Below, piece after piece: positions 26,118-34,821 of a stretch of DNA of 64,000 nt (positions are counted from its first letter, which is position 1; every line of letters starts with the position of its first letter). The translations under genes and the position numbers were made by a program. The notes under the pieces were generated by a model. The model searched no databases, was not told where the DNA came from, and saw only the letters and a list, made by a program, of their open reading frames with translations. The stretch spans positions 1-64,000 of the forward strand of contig JAIMKP010000009.1 in the NCBI GenBank assembly GCA_020692355.1, in the 5' to 3' direction. The DNA comes from Desulfosporosinus sp. Its GTDB lineage: Bacteria; Bacillota; Desulfitobacteriia; Desulfitobacteriales; Desulfitobacteriaceae.

Positions 26118-27416
26118 ATGAATAAAGCTATGGCACAAATCAAGGGCCTGATCGGGGAAGGCCATGTCGTAGATTCTGTGGCTGAAATGGCAAAGTTTTT
26201 GCGGGGAAACGGAAAGCCGCTGGCGGTCGTTTTTCCTGGAAGTACGGCAGAGGTTTCTGGCCTAGTGAAGTTGGCTAACGAACTAAACTTGAAAATTGCG
26301 GTGGGTGGCCAAGTGGTCGAGAGCAAAGGTTTGGATGGTGGGTTGGCCTTGGTGCTCTCGCGGATGAATAAAATTCTGGAGATTGACCACGCCAACTTAG
26401 TGGCGACGGTGGAGCCGGGGATCTTACACGCAGCGTTTGTGACGAAAATGGAGGAAGAGGGGCTTAATTTTCCTCCCGAACCGTTTGCGGTCGAGACCGG
26501 TTCCGTTGGTGGCTGCTTCGCGATCGGGGACACCGATTCCAAGGCGTTCCAATATATGCCGACTCGGACGTATCTCTTGGGATACGAAATGGTGTTGCCG
26601 ACCGGGGAAGTGTTGGACATTGGCAACAAGTGCATTAAGAATGTGTCCGGTTATGACTTGATCCACTTCGCGGTAGGGAGCAGAGGAACGCTGGGGATTT
26701 TCACCAAACTTCTCATCAAACTCCTTCCTCCCCCGGAAGTGAAATATGCGGTTCTGGCTGACTTTGCCTCGATCCACAAGGCAAGCATCGCTTTTACGAC
26801 CTTGATCAAACGCAATATTCACCCCACACGCCTCAACCTCATCAATGCAACGCTAGCGAAGAATACGTTCCCTGCTACGGAGGGCAACTTGGTGATGGTG
26901 GATCTCGAAGGGTTTAAAGCATCCACCGAACTCTTGGCCGAGGAGATTTCCAGTGTGTTCAAGCTCGCGGGTGCGAAAAACATTCGCATTGTCACGAATG
27001 CGGATGAATACGTTAAAATCTGGCGGGCTTGGCTCTCTTTGCGCGGAGAACTCAATACGCAAGATGTGGAGCGCATCCTCGATATCAATGTCGGCCCGAT
27101 GAAGATGCCGCCAGCGCTTAAAGCGTTGGAAGAAATCACGGGGGATTTGGCAGGTTATCCAGGTATTGTTCTGGAAGGGCTTTTGGGGCATATCCGGATG
27201 CTGCTACCGACTGCGGCTGAGAAAAACCAGCTGGCTGGGAAAGTGAATGCCCTGGCGATGTCCTTTGGTGGGAATGTTTCAGGGGTTCTCGGCAGCCGCC
27301 TTGTCTGTGAAGCCTACAACGACGCAGAGATGTGGCAGGGGATCACCTCCCTCATCAACCAAATCCGTAAGCAATTTGACCCGAAGGGGATATTAGCTCC
27401 GGGAGCAAGCCTCTAG
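26118..27416 (+). CDS. GlcE-type FAD-binding subunit of the hydroxyacid oxidase
   Basis: This 432-residue protein resembles the GlcE subunit: an FAD-binding PCMH-type N-terminal domain followed by a C-terminal FAD-linked oxidase domain. Segments such as PGSTAEVSGLVKLANE, ATVEPGILHAAFV and NVSGYDLIHFAVGSRGTLGIFTKL support this. The start at ATG 26118 is placed after GGAAGGGTGG, and an in-frame GTG at 26100 is less likely. In known systems GlcD and GlcE form the flavin core and GlcF the Fe-S part. Confidence 0.82.
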   Translation: MNKAMAQIKGLIGEGHVVDSVAEMAKFLRGNGKPLAVVFPGSTAEVSGLVKLANELNLKIAVGGQVVESKGLDGGLALVLSRMNKILEIDHANLVATVEPGILHAAFVTKMEEEGLNFPPEPFAVETGSVGGCFAIGDTDSKAFQYMPTRTYLLGYEMVLPTGEVLDIGNKCIKNVSGYDLIHFAVGSRGTLGIFTKLLIKLLPPPEVKYAVLADFASIHKASIAFTTLIKRNIHPTRLNLINATLAKNTFPATEGNLVMVDLEGFKASTELLAEEISSVFKLAGAKNIRIVTNADEYVKIWRAWLSLRGELNTQDVERILDINVGPMKMPPALKALEEITGDLAGYPGIVLEGLLGHIRMLLPTAAEKNQLAGKVNALAMSFGGNVSGVLGSRLVCEAYNDAEMWQGITSLINQIRKQFDPKGILAPGASL

Positions 27417-27445
27417 GCTTGGGAGGGAAAGAAGGAGGGTATTTC

Positions 27446-28819
27446 ATGATCAGTCACAATGTTCTCGATCAACTGAAAGCGATTGTCGGAGAGAAAAATG
27501 TCTTTGCTGATACGATCAGCGTTTCTTCCTACAGCTATGATGCCACCATGCTCTCGGGTACAGCCATGGCGACGGTTTTCCCGGTGACTACGGAACAGAC
27601 GGTTCATCTCGTTAAATACTTGGACTCTGTCAACATTCCGCTCGTTCCCCGGGGTGCAGGAACAAATCTTAGTGGCGGCACGATTCCGATGGAGAATTCC
27701 GTGGTCGTTAACTTTAGCCGCATGACGAAGATCCTTGAGATCGATACGGAAAATTTTGTCGCGGTTGTTGAACCGGGGTTGGTTAACTTTGATTTTCAAG
27801 TAGAGCTGGAGAAATACGGTTTCTATTATCCGCCCGACCCGGCCAGCTACAAAGCGACGACCTTGGGTGGAAATCTGGGTGAATGTTCCGGCGGTCCGCG
27901 CTGCTTCAAATACGGTGTGACTCGCGACTACGTTTTGGGGCTGGAGGTTGTCCTCCCAGACGGGCAAATTATCCAAACAGGCGGGCGCAATTTCAGAAGC
28001 GAGCCTGGCTTTGACCTGACCCGGATTCTTGTGGGCTCGGAAGGGACCTTGGGCTTTATCACGAAAATCTTCCTGCGCATCCTGCCTAAACCGGCTGCGA
28101 AGAAAACCATGCTGGCGATCTACAACGAGGTTGAGGATGCTTCTCAAACCGTGGCCGATATTGTAGCGGCAGGGATTGTGCCAACAACGTTGGAAATGAT
28201 GGACAACATCCTGATCAATACCGCAGAAGATGCGACCGGTGCGGGGCTTCCCCGTGATGCGGGGGCTTTGCTTATCATTGAAATTGACGGGCACGAGGTG
28301 GATATGGATGCCCAGGTTGAGATCATTGCTGAAATCTGTAAAAAGGCCCGCGTCCGTGAGTTCAAAATCGCACGAACCGTGGCTGAGGTGGATCAGCTTT
28401 GGCTGGCGCGTCGGGTTGTCATCGGGTCGGTGGCCCGTCGGCGTCCCTCCTATTCCCTGCAAGACGTTACGGTGCCGCGCAGCATGTTCCCGAGCGCTGT
28501 GAAGGAGATTGTCAAAGTCCGCAAGGATTATAACTTGGACATCGGAATTTTGGCTCACGCCGGAGATGGAAACTTCCACCCCCTGGTGCTGTTTGACCAA
28601 CGGAATAAGGACGAAGTGGAAAGGGTACATGCGGTAGAAAAACATATTTGTACCATGGCCCTGGCACTCGGTGGAACTGTGAGTGGAGAGCACGGAATCG
28701 GCCTCTTGAAAAAGCACTTTATCGAGATGGAGTTCTCAGCCACCGCGATGGAGTCCTTCAAAAAGATTAAAAGTGCCTTTGATCCGAATCACCGCTTCAA
28801 TCCTGGCAAAATCATGTAG
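27446..28819 (+). CDS. GlcD-type FAD-linked dehydrogenase (glycolate/D-lactate)
   Basis: The 457-residue catalytic flavoprotein has the PCMH FAD-binding segment LVPRGAGTNLSGGTIP (about residues 68-83) and VAVVEPGLVNFDFQ. Its C-terminal substrate domain ends HAGDGNFHPLVLFD, GGTVSGEHGIGLLKK and DPNHRFNPGKIM, signatures of the GlcD/D-lactate dehydrogenase family. Glycolate and D-lactate cannot be separated from sequence by eye. D-lactate is plausible for a sulfate-reducer-like clostridium. GAAGGAGGG lies before ATG 27446. Confidence 0.88.
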   Translation: MISHNVLDQLKAIVGEKNVFADTISVSSYSYDATMLSGTAMATVFPVTTEQTVHLVKYLDSVNIPLVPRGAGTNLSGGTIPMENSVVVNFSRMTKILEIDTENFVAVVEPGLVNFDFQVELEKYGFYYPPDPASYKATTLGGNLGECSGGPRCFKYGVTRDYVLGLEVVLPDGQIIQTGGRNFRSEPGFDLTRILVGSEGTLGFITKIFLRILPKPAAKKTMLAIYNEVEDASQTVADIVAAGIVPTTLEMMDNILINTAEDATGAGLPRDAGALLIIEIDGHEVDMDAQVEIIAEICKKARVREFKIARTVAEVDQLWLARRVVIGSVARRRPSYSLQDVTVPRSMFPSAVKEIVKVRKDYNLDIGILAHAGDGNFHPLVLFDQRNKDEVERVHAVEKHICTMALALGGTVSGEHGIGLLKKHFIEMEFSATAMESFKKIKSAFDPNHRFNPGKIM

Positions 28820-28838
28820 TTTAGAGGGATGTATTTGA

Positions 28839-28875
28839 GGGGATTTATAGGTAAAATAACCTATAAATCCCCCGT
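28839..28875 (+). terminator. hairpin terminator after the hydroxyacid oxidase operon
   Basis: GGGGATTTATAGG and CCTATAAATCCCC are perfect 13-base arms with an eight-base loop. There is no long T-run on either strand, so strength is uncertain. Downstream to 29008 I see no gene. Confidence 0.6.
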
Positions 28876-29008
28876 TCGGTTAGCCAGCTGGTCATTGAGC
28901 GGCGCTCAAGGGTGAATCTAGTGGATGTGCGCAATGGGAAGGAACTGCTGATGACCGGAATTCGGAACTCATCCATCGAGCCAGCCCCTAGGGGCAAGGG
29001 GCCGTTTA

Positions 29009-31549
29009 TCAATATAAGGGTGAAGTAATTTTGGAATAAGCTAGGGCATTCTTAGCTTCCGGAAGGGTCTGAGATCCGTCGTCAGCAGGGTTTTTCGTGT
29101 TTTTGGGCTTATGGAGAAGGAGTGTGTTAATATCAGAACTCGGCAGGGGCTTGCAGAAGATGTATCCTTGGATTTCATCACAATGCTTGCCCTTGAGGAA
29201 AGCGAGTTGTTCCTCAGTCTCCACTCCCTCGGCGATGACTCTTAATTGCAGGTTTTGGGCCAAATCGATGATGGCGGTCACGATTTCATCCCCATGCTCC
29301 GGTCGGATATCCTTGACAAAGGATTTGTCTATTTTTAGGGTATCGATAGGGAAACTGCGGAGATAGCTTAAGGATGAGAATCCAGTGCCAAAATCATCAA
29401 TCGAGATGTGGATACCCATGGCTTTCAAGTCATTCAGAATTGAAATGGTAAGGTCAATATCCTGAGCCGCTATACTTTCAGTAATTTCCAATTCCAGGAG
29501 GTGAGGTTCCAAGGAGGTTTCAGCGAGAACCTCTTTGATGGTTTCCGCAAGGTTTGGTTGACGAAACTGGCGGGCGGAGAGATTGACAGCCATCCGCAGT
29601 GGATAGCCGAGCATTTGCCAAGCTGCGGCTTGAGCGCAGGCCGTTCTTAAAACCCATTTTCCCAGGGGCACGATGAGTCCGGTATCTTCGGCGATGGGAA
29701 TGAATTGTCCGGGTGGGATCAGTCCTTTGTGAGGGTGAAGCCAACGTACCAGCGCTTCGACGCCAACAATCATACCATTCGAGAGCGAAATGACAGGCTG
29801 ATAATGAATAATAAATTCTTCTTTATCTAAGGCCCGGCGGAGACTGCGTTCGATTTCCAGTCGTTCCTGGGCGGAGGAGTTTAAGGCAGTCGTAAAGAAC
29901 TGAAAGTTATTGTGGCCGGATTCCTTGGCACAATACATGGCCGTATCAGCATGCTTGATAAGGCTTTCAATATCTCTTCCGTCAGTCGGGTAAAGGGAGA
30001 TCCCAATGCTGGATGTGACAAAAACTTCTTCATCACTCAGAATAAAGGGCTCCGAGAAAACCTCGAGGATTTTTTGAGCGACAATACCGGCTTCCTGGCT
30101 GGAGGCTACGTCGGGAAGGAGGATGATGAATTCATCCCCGCCTTGGCGGGCAATGGTGTCCCCTTGGCGCAGCATGCGTTTGAGCCGTTCCGATACCGCT
30201 TTCAAAAGCAAATCCCCGACCGTGTGCCCCAAAGTGTCATTCACAAGTTTAAAGCGGTCAATATCCAAAAAGAGAATCGCTGCCTTTTTATTCTTACGGT
30301 GAGACTGTGCGATGGCTTGGCTGAGACGGTCATTAAAGAGGAGGCGGTTCGGTAGTTCGGTCAGTGCATCGTGATGGGCCTGATGTGTCATTTGATGGAG
30401 GAGGTTGCGTTTGTCGCTCACATCGCGGAAAACCAGCACAGCACCAATAATCGCTCCCTGTCGATCTCGGATGGGGGCTGCTGAGTCTTCAATTGCGAAC
30501 TGATAGCCGTCGCGATGGACGAGCACCGTGTGATTGGTTACATCCACGATCCGTCCTTCGGCAAGGCAGCGGGCAACCGGATTTTCGGCAGGTTCGTTGT
30601 TCATGTCACTGATAGTGTGAAAGACGCTATCTAATCCCAGTCCTTGGGCTTCTTCACTCCGCCAACCAGTCAGGTCTGCGGCGACGGGATTCAGGTATTC
30701 GATGCGGCCATGAACGTCGGTTGTAATCACGCCATCCCCAATAGATTCAAGGGTAACCTGAGCACGTTCCTGGCTTTCTTCAAGCTGTTTTTTCGTAAGG
30801 GCTTCTTCAGCTTCGAATGCTTTTTCCAGGGTAATATCTTCTAAGGTGGTTACGAACTCTTCTATTAATCCTGTTTCCAGGTTTATGATCGGATCCGTGG
30901 TACAGGTGAGCCAGCGACAACGCCTCTCTCCCTGAACAATAAACAGGTGGTTTACGAGGCGCTCCCGTCCGGCTGCAACGTATCGCTCGGGCAGGTCTTC
31001 CCAGACAAAGGGCGTGCCGTCTTCATATTCGGCTTGCCAGTGTTCAGTCAGTGGTAACGCACGCGCGAGTTGGGCGTAGCGTAAGCCAAGCAGGCGTTTG
31101 GATGCTTGATTGGCATGGAGGACGACCCCTGAGAGGTTTTGGATGAGTACGCCGCTGGAAACACCTTCATAAATTCGTCTAAAACGGGCTTCCGTGGCCT
31201 GAATTGCCTCGAACTGTTGAGAAAGTTCTTCCTCAGCGGCCACCAATTCTTCGTGTGTCGCTTCCAAGTCTGCTAAATTAGTCTGCAGTTCCTGTTCGGA
31301 AAGACGAAGAACCACCATGCCATGCTTGATGAGATGATAGAGGAGCATCGCCGTTAACAAGACAAAGAGCCAGCCTTTTATGGTTTGGATCGACAAGAAA
31401 ATCTCCCGATTGGGAATGAGGAAATTCAAAATATGATCGGAGGCTAGGATCCAGCCTGCTCCGAATAAGAGATAGAGAAGGGTGATGCGGCGGGGAGTGA
31501 GGTTTTGGAAGGGATTGCGATAACTAGGGAATGGATTTGGAAACTTCAT
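29009..31549 (-). CDS. membrane-anchored PAS-GGDEF-EAL protein
   Basis: This 846-residue protein makes and/or degrades c-di-GMP. Residues about 20-90 hold two transmembrane helices, followed by a coiled coil (QELQTNLADLEATHEELVAAEEEL). Two PAS domains follow (about 115-240 and 265-385). The GGDEF domain has an intact RQGGDEF and an RxxD inhibitory site (RQGD) just upstream. The EAL domain has intact EALVRW, NLSARQF and DDFGTGFSSL motifs. Both activities are therefore possible. It is monocistronic and convergent with the hydroxyacid oxidase operon. PAS ligands cannot be read from sequence. Confidence 0.9.
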   Translation of the reverse strand: MKFPNPFPSYRNPFQNLTPRRITLLYLLFGAGWILASDHILNFLIPNREIFLSIQTIKGWLFVLLTAMLLYHLIKHGMVVLRLSEQELQTNLADLEATHEELVAAEEELSQQFEAIQATEARFRRIYEGVSSGVLIQNLSGVVLHANQASKRLLGLRYAQLARALPLTEHWQAEYEDGTPFVWEDLPERYVAAGRERLVNHLFIVQGERRCRWLTCTTDPIINLETGLIEEFVTTLEDITLEKAFEAEEALTKKQLEESQERAQVTLESIGDGVITTDVHGRIEYLNPVAADLTGWRSEEAQGLGLDSVFHTISDMNNEPAENPVARCLAEGRIVDVTNHTVLVHRDGYQFAIEDSAAPIRDRQGAIIGAVLVFRDVSDKRNLLHQMTHQAHHDALTELPNRLLFNDRLSQAIAQSHRKNKKAAILFLDIDRFKLVNDTLGHTVGDLLLKAVSERLKRMLRQGDTIARQGGDEFIILLPDVASSQEAGIVAQKILEVFSEPFILSDEEVFVTSSIGISLYPTDGRDIESLIKHADTAMYCAKESGHNNFQFFTTALNSSAQERLEIERSLRRALDKEEFIIHYQPVISLSNGMIVGVEALVRWLHPHKGLIPPGQFIPIAEDTGLIVPLGKWVLRTACAQAAAWQMLGYPLRMAVNLSARQFRQPNLAETIKEVLAETSLEPHLLELEITESIAAQDIDLTISILNDLKAMGIHISIDDFGTGFSSLSYLRSFPIDTLKIDKSFVKDIRPEHGDEIVTAIIDLAQNLQLRVIAEGVETEEQLAFLKGKHCDEIQGYIFCKPLPSSDINTLLLHKPKNTKNPADDGSQTLPEAKNALAYSKITSPLY

Positions 31550-31713
31550 GAAAAATTCCTCGCTATCTAGAACATTTCATCTTATCCTAAGATGAGGTTT
31601 CGGCAAGTATCCGAATTATCCTGCATGAGAGCGGTTCTAAACGCGATTTGTCTGGGCAAAGTTCAACTGAAGGCGCTGAAGGTGAGGACAAGTGTCGCTC
31701 AGTTCGAATCAAC

Positions 31714-31742
31714 TTGTCAACTTAATAAAAATGCGGTAGAAT
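31714..31742 (+). promoter_or_regulatory. sigma-A promoter of tRNA-Leu
   Basis: TTGTCA (31714-31719) and TAGAAT (31737-31742) are spaced by 17 bases and stand about 70 bases ahead of the tRNA gene. Confidence 0.6.
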
Positions 31743-31811
31743 AGTTCTTGCGGCTCAACGATTTCAGCACGCTGAACATTAGTCCAGTTTGGTGGTTTTC
31801 ACGGTTTGCAT

Positions 31812-31894
31812 GCGGGAGTGGCGGAACTGGCAGACGCACTGGATTTAGGTTCCAGCGGGTAACCGTGCAGGTTCAAGTCCTGTCTCCCGCACCA
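31812..31894 (+). tRNA. tRNA-Leu (anticodon TAG)
   Basis: The acceptor pairs GCGGGAG with CTCCCGC, the anticodon loop is TTTAGGT, a short class II variable arm is present and CCA is encoded. Confidence 0.95.
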
Positions 31895-31906
31895 CAAGAA
31901 CTCAAC

Positions 31907-31952
31907 AAATCCCCCTTAACGCCTCATTTGCGGGCGGTGAGGGGGATTTTTA
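31907..31952 (+). terminator. terminator after tRNA-Leu
   Basis: AAATCCCCC pairs with GGGGGATTT, followed by a T-run. Confidence 0.75.
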
Positions 31953-32158
31953 GCTTGAGCAGGATGAACCTTTTTCAATCAGGAAGTGTCATTTATATTT
32001 AAGAAGTTCTGAAGGGTGGTGTGGTTTCTAAAGATTTTGTTAAAAATCGCTCGGAAATAAAGGATTTTTGTGATCACGTTGCAAATATATACAAAGAATG
32101 GAAATCTAAACGGGACTGAATATTGTTCGCTCTTTTTGTTAAGTATTTTAGGTAAAGG

Positions 32159-32452
32159 AGTGAACTCGTTCAGCTCAAGCTGAACATCGAGACTTCGGTG
32201 ACGAAAGCCTCCAGTGACGTTAGTGTCCTGTGGACACTAACGCCGAAACCGCCAACTGTCAAAGGATGACCTCACGGCTGAGGATGGGTTTCGCCAAAGC
32301 CGCCAACCCCAAGAAGAAGACTTTGCGGCGACGGGGGAGTCTACCCCCACCGAAGCAGAGTACGGGGGACCCACTCCCGACGGTCATGGAGGACCTAGTG
32401 TCGCTGAAGCCATGGATGGCGGGAAGCGACCACTTGTAGAAGTGGGAGTCTT
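32159..32452. repeat. structured IS605-type repeat element; left 136 bases repeated inverted at 44427
   Basis: Positions 32159-32294 match the reverse complement of 44427-44562 with one mismatch. The shared part begins AGTGAACTCGTT and contains TTCAGCTCAAGCTGAA and GTTAGTGTCC-TGT-GGACACTAAC hairpins. To the right are the CCTAGTGTCGCTGAAG segment, shared with the repeats at 46.6 kb, and a CCACTTGTAGAAGTGG hairpin at 32430-32446 resembling IS605 right ends. Chance frames through it are not genes. The stretch 31953-32158 is A+T-rich with no gene I can support. Confidence 0.75.
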
Positions 32453-32485
32453 ACGATTGGATCAAAGGAAGGAGGGTTTTTCCTG

Positions 32486-33637
32486 GTGAAGCACTTACGG
32501 GTACTCATTTTTTCGGCTACTTTTGGAGCGGGTCATGTGAGGGCAGCGGAGGCCATGATTGAAGCTCTGCGATTGGAGGAGCCTGGAGTTGAGATTACTC
32601 ATCTGGATTTTGGCGCATTTGTCAATAAGACCTTTAACAAGGTGATCAAGAACACTTATATCGAAGTGATCAAACATACCCCAAAACTTTGGGGGAAGTT
32701 TTATTATCGTACCTCTAAGATTCCGCCACACTCCGTTTTCCAGCGTTTTTTAAATGGAATTGGCCGGGGGGAATTAGTTAAGTACATCAGTGCTTTGCAG
32801 CCGGATCTCGTGATTTGCACCTATCCGACGGTAGCTGGGGCTTTGGCCGAGTTGAAGTTGAAGAAAGTGCTTGATGTGCCTTTAGTGACCGTCGTGACGG
32901 ATTATGCGGTTCACAGTCAGTGGGTTCATCCGGGGATCGACCTTTACATTGTCGGTTCCCAGGAAGTCTTAGCCGGTTTGGTGCGGCGGGGGATCGAAAC
33001 GCACAAAATTCGGGTGACGGGGATTCCTGTGAGTCCGCGTTTTGAACGGCCCATAGAAAGAAGAAATGCTGCAGAAAAGCTGGGGCTTCATCCGGAGCAG
33101 CTGACCTTTTTGGTGATGGGTGGAGCCTATGGCGTCTTAACCGGCGCTAAACGAGTGTGTCGTCTCTTGGGAATGGCCGATGTACCGGTTCAGACGATCG
33201 CGGTTTGTGGTCGGGATGAAAAACTTTACCGTTCGCTGGATGATGTGGTGGCTGAGTCCTCTAATTCCGTTGTTCGCTTTGGTTTTGTCAATAATGTGGA
33301 GGAACTCATGGCCGCTTCGGATTTGATCATCACCAAAGCCGGGGGCTTGACGGTGAGTGAAGCCCTGACCCGACGGCTGCCGCTCCTCATTTTTAAGCCC
33401 ATTCCGGGACAAGAAGAAGAAAACGCGATGTTCCTGGAAAGCATAGGGGCGGGGCGGATTGCCCATACCCAGGAGGAGCTGGAAGAGCGGCTTCAGGAGC
33501 TCCTTCACTATCCGGAACGCTTAGAAGCGATGCGCCAGGCGGCAGCTCAGGCGCTTCCGGGACGTGGGGCCGAGCGTGCTGTGGAACATATTTTGAAGCT
33601 CCTGACACCGGAAAAAAGCAAGCAGAAGATAGGGTGA
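32486..33637 (+). CDS. glycosyltransferase family 28-type (MGDG synthase/UgtP-like)
   Basis: The 383-residue protein resembles processive diacylglycerol glycosyltransferases, which add sugars to membrane lipids, and more distantly MurG. It starts with the acceptor-site segment ATFGAGHVRAAEAMIEAL and an MGDG-synthase-type N-terminal domain. The nucleotide-sugar region follows near residues 265-310 (GFVNNVEELMAASDLIITKAGGLTVSEAL). No membrane helix is evident; the family is peripheral. GTG 32486 follows AAGGAAGGAGG. The stop overlaps the start of an MFS gene, and a polysaccharide deacetylase-like gene follows, suggesting a joint surface glycolipid or glycan role. Confidence 0.85.
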   Translation: MKHLRVLIFSATFGAGHVRAAEAMIEALRLEEPGVEITHLDFGAFVNKTFNKVIKNTYIEVIKHTPKLWGKFYYRTSKIPPHSVFQRFLNGIGRGELVKYISALQPDLVICTYPTVAGALAELKLKKVLDVPLVTVVTDYAVHSQWVHPGIDLYIVGSQEVLAGLVRRGIETHKIRVTGIPVSPRFERPIERRNAAEKLGLHPEQLTFLVMGGAYGVLTGAKRVCRLLGMADVPVQTIAVCGRDEKLYRSLDDVVAESSNSVVRFGFVNNVEELMAASDLIITKAGGLTVSEALTRRLPLLIFKPIPGQEEENAMFLESIGAGRIAHTQEELEERLQELLHYPERLEAMRQAAAQALPGRGAERAVEHILKLLTPEKSKQKIG

Positions 33638-34785
33638 GCGATTTGATGGCTCTGTTGGTACTAGGTTTAGTCGAATTCGTGCGTGGTGCGCTGGTTTTCA
33701 GCATGCTACCGCTCTACGGGCAGTATATCGCCGGATATTCGCTGGGGGTCATCGGGACGGCAATTTCCTTACATTATCTACTGGACAACCTTTTGCGCAT
33801 TCCGGCGGGATGGCTTACCGATCGTTTTGGGGGCAAGTGGATCATGACTGGAGGGATCACTTTGTCCGGACTGGGAGTCTATCTTATCTCGTTGCGATTG
33901 AGTCCCACCCTATTTATGCTCGGAGCAGCCCTTTTTGGTTTCGGAAGTTCTCCGCTGTGGCCGACGGTGATTACCGGTGTGGCGGCGAAGATGCCCTTGA
34001 AACAACTCGGGGAGGCCCTGAGCAAGGTTTTCATTGCCTGGCTCGTAGGAGCCGGGTTAGGGCCTGTGACGGTTAACTTTCTGATCGGGCACTCTTACAC
34101 TTGGGCTTTCCTAGCTTTAGCAGGGGCCCTTTTCCTTGCTGTAACGCTTTCTATTTTTGGCGAGTTCCCCCGGGGATTAGGAGAGATGCCTTCCTTAAAA
34201 GGGTATCTCGCGGACTTATGGGAAGAAATCCTTTCACTTTGGGTTCTTTATCCGGGGATGTTTGTCCAGACGATGGCGGTGGGCGTGCTGATGCCGGTAA
34301 TCACGATTTATGCCCGCACGGTGTTTGGTTTGAGCACGGGACAGTTTAACTATCTTCTGATTGGGGGTGGAGCGTTCACCGTCCTCCTGCTTTTACCAGC
34401 GGGCAAGCTTTCTGATCGCTTAGGGGTTAAAGGTCCGCTTGTGGCCGGGTTCTTCGCGGCTGCGATCTGCCTCGCTTTGCTGCCATTGCAGCGGGCGGTG
34501 TTTCCGACTTTAGTGGTCGGAGCCTTTCTCGGTTCCTCCTACTCACTCATTCTTCCGGCCTGGAATGGGTTGCAGGCCAAGGTGGTCTCTCCGGAGAAAC
34601 GAGGAACGATGTGGGCCATCTTTATGACGATTGAGGGGATTGGTACGGCTACCGGGGCGTTTATCGGGGGGAAAGTCTGGGAGGGTTTTGGGCATGCGGC
34701 GCCATTTTTTGTCAGTGCCGGGGTCTTGGCTGTGATGGCTGTGTTTTACTCCTTCAATAATCTGCAAAAATTAATGAAAACCTAA
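33634..34785 (+). CDS. MFS transporter in the glycosyltransferase operon
   Basis: This 383-residue protein has about 12 hydrophobic helices and the MFS loop motif GWLTDRFGGKWIM between helices 2 and 3, with a second half-motif GKLSDRLGVKGPL. Its substrate is unknown. GTG 33634 overlaps the preceding stop; ATG 33646 is an alternative. Its position between a glycolipid glycosyltransferase and a NodB-domain protein suggests export of a surface component or flipping of a lipid, but that is inference. Confidence 0.82.
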   Translation: MSDLMALLVLGLVEFVRGALVFSMLPLYGQYIAGYSLGVIGTAISLHYLLDNLLRIPAGWLTDRFGGKWIMTGGITLSGLGVYLISLRLSPTLFMLGAALFGFGSSPLWPTVITGVAAKMPLKQLGEALSKVFIAWLVGAGLGPVTVNFLIGHSYTWAFLALAGALFLAVTLSIFGEFPRGLGEMPSLKGYLADLWEEILSLWVLYPGMFVQTMAVGVLMPVITIYARTVFGLSTGQFNYLLIGGGAFTVLLLLPAGKLSDRLGVKGPLVAGFFAAAICLALLPLQRAVFPTLVVGAFLGSSYSLILPAWNGLQAKVVSPEKRGTMWAIFMTIEGIGTATGAFIGGKVWEGFGHAAPFFVSAGVLAVMAVFYSFNNLQKLMKT

Positions 34786-34821
34786 TCTTGAATGGGGCAT
34801 GGTGAGAGTGGAGTGAATTTG

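Noticed and set aside
27413-28717. 434-codon minus-strand open frame opposite the GlcD gene
   Set aside because: It is antisense to a clearly conserved flavoprotein, has no recognisable domain, and arises from the codon bias of the real gene.
32021-32118. 32-codon frame with a GTG start downstream of tRNA-Leu
   Set aside because: The ribosome site is too close to the start and I recognise no homology; it could be a fragment of a lost gene, but the evidence is insufficient.
32230-32439. 69-codon frame starting MDTNAETANCQRM, also seen on the minus strand at 44491
   Set aside because: Both frames begin inside the same 136-base repeat and then diverge into unrelated sequence; no ribosome site or protein family supports translation.
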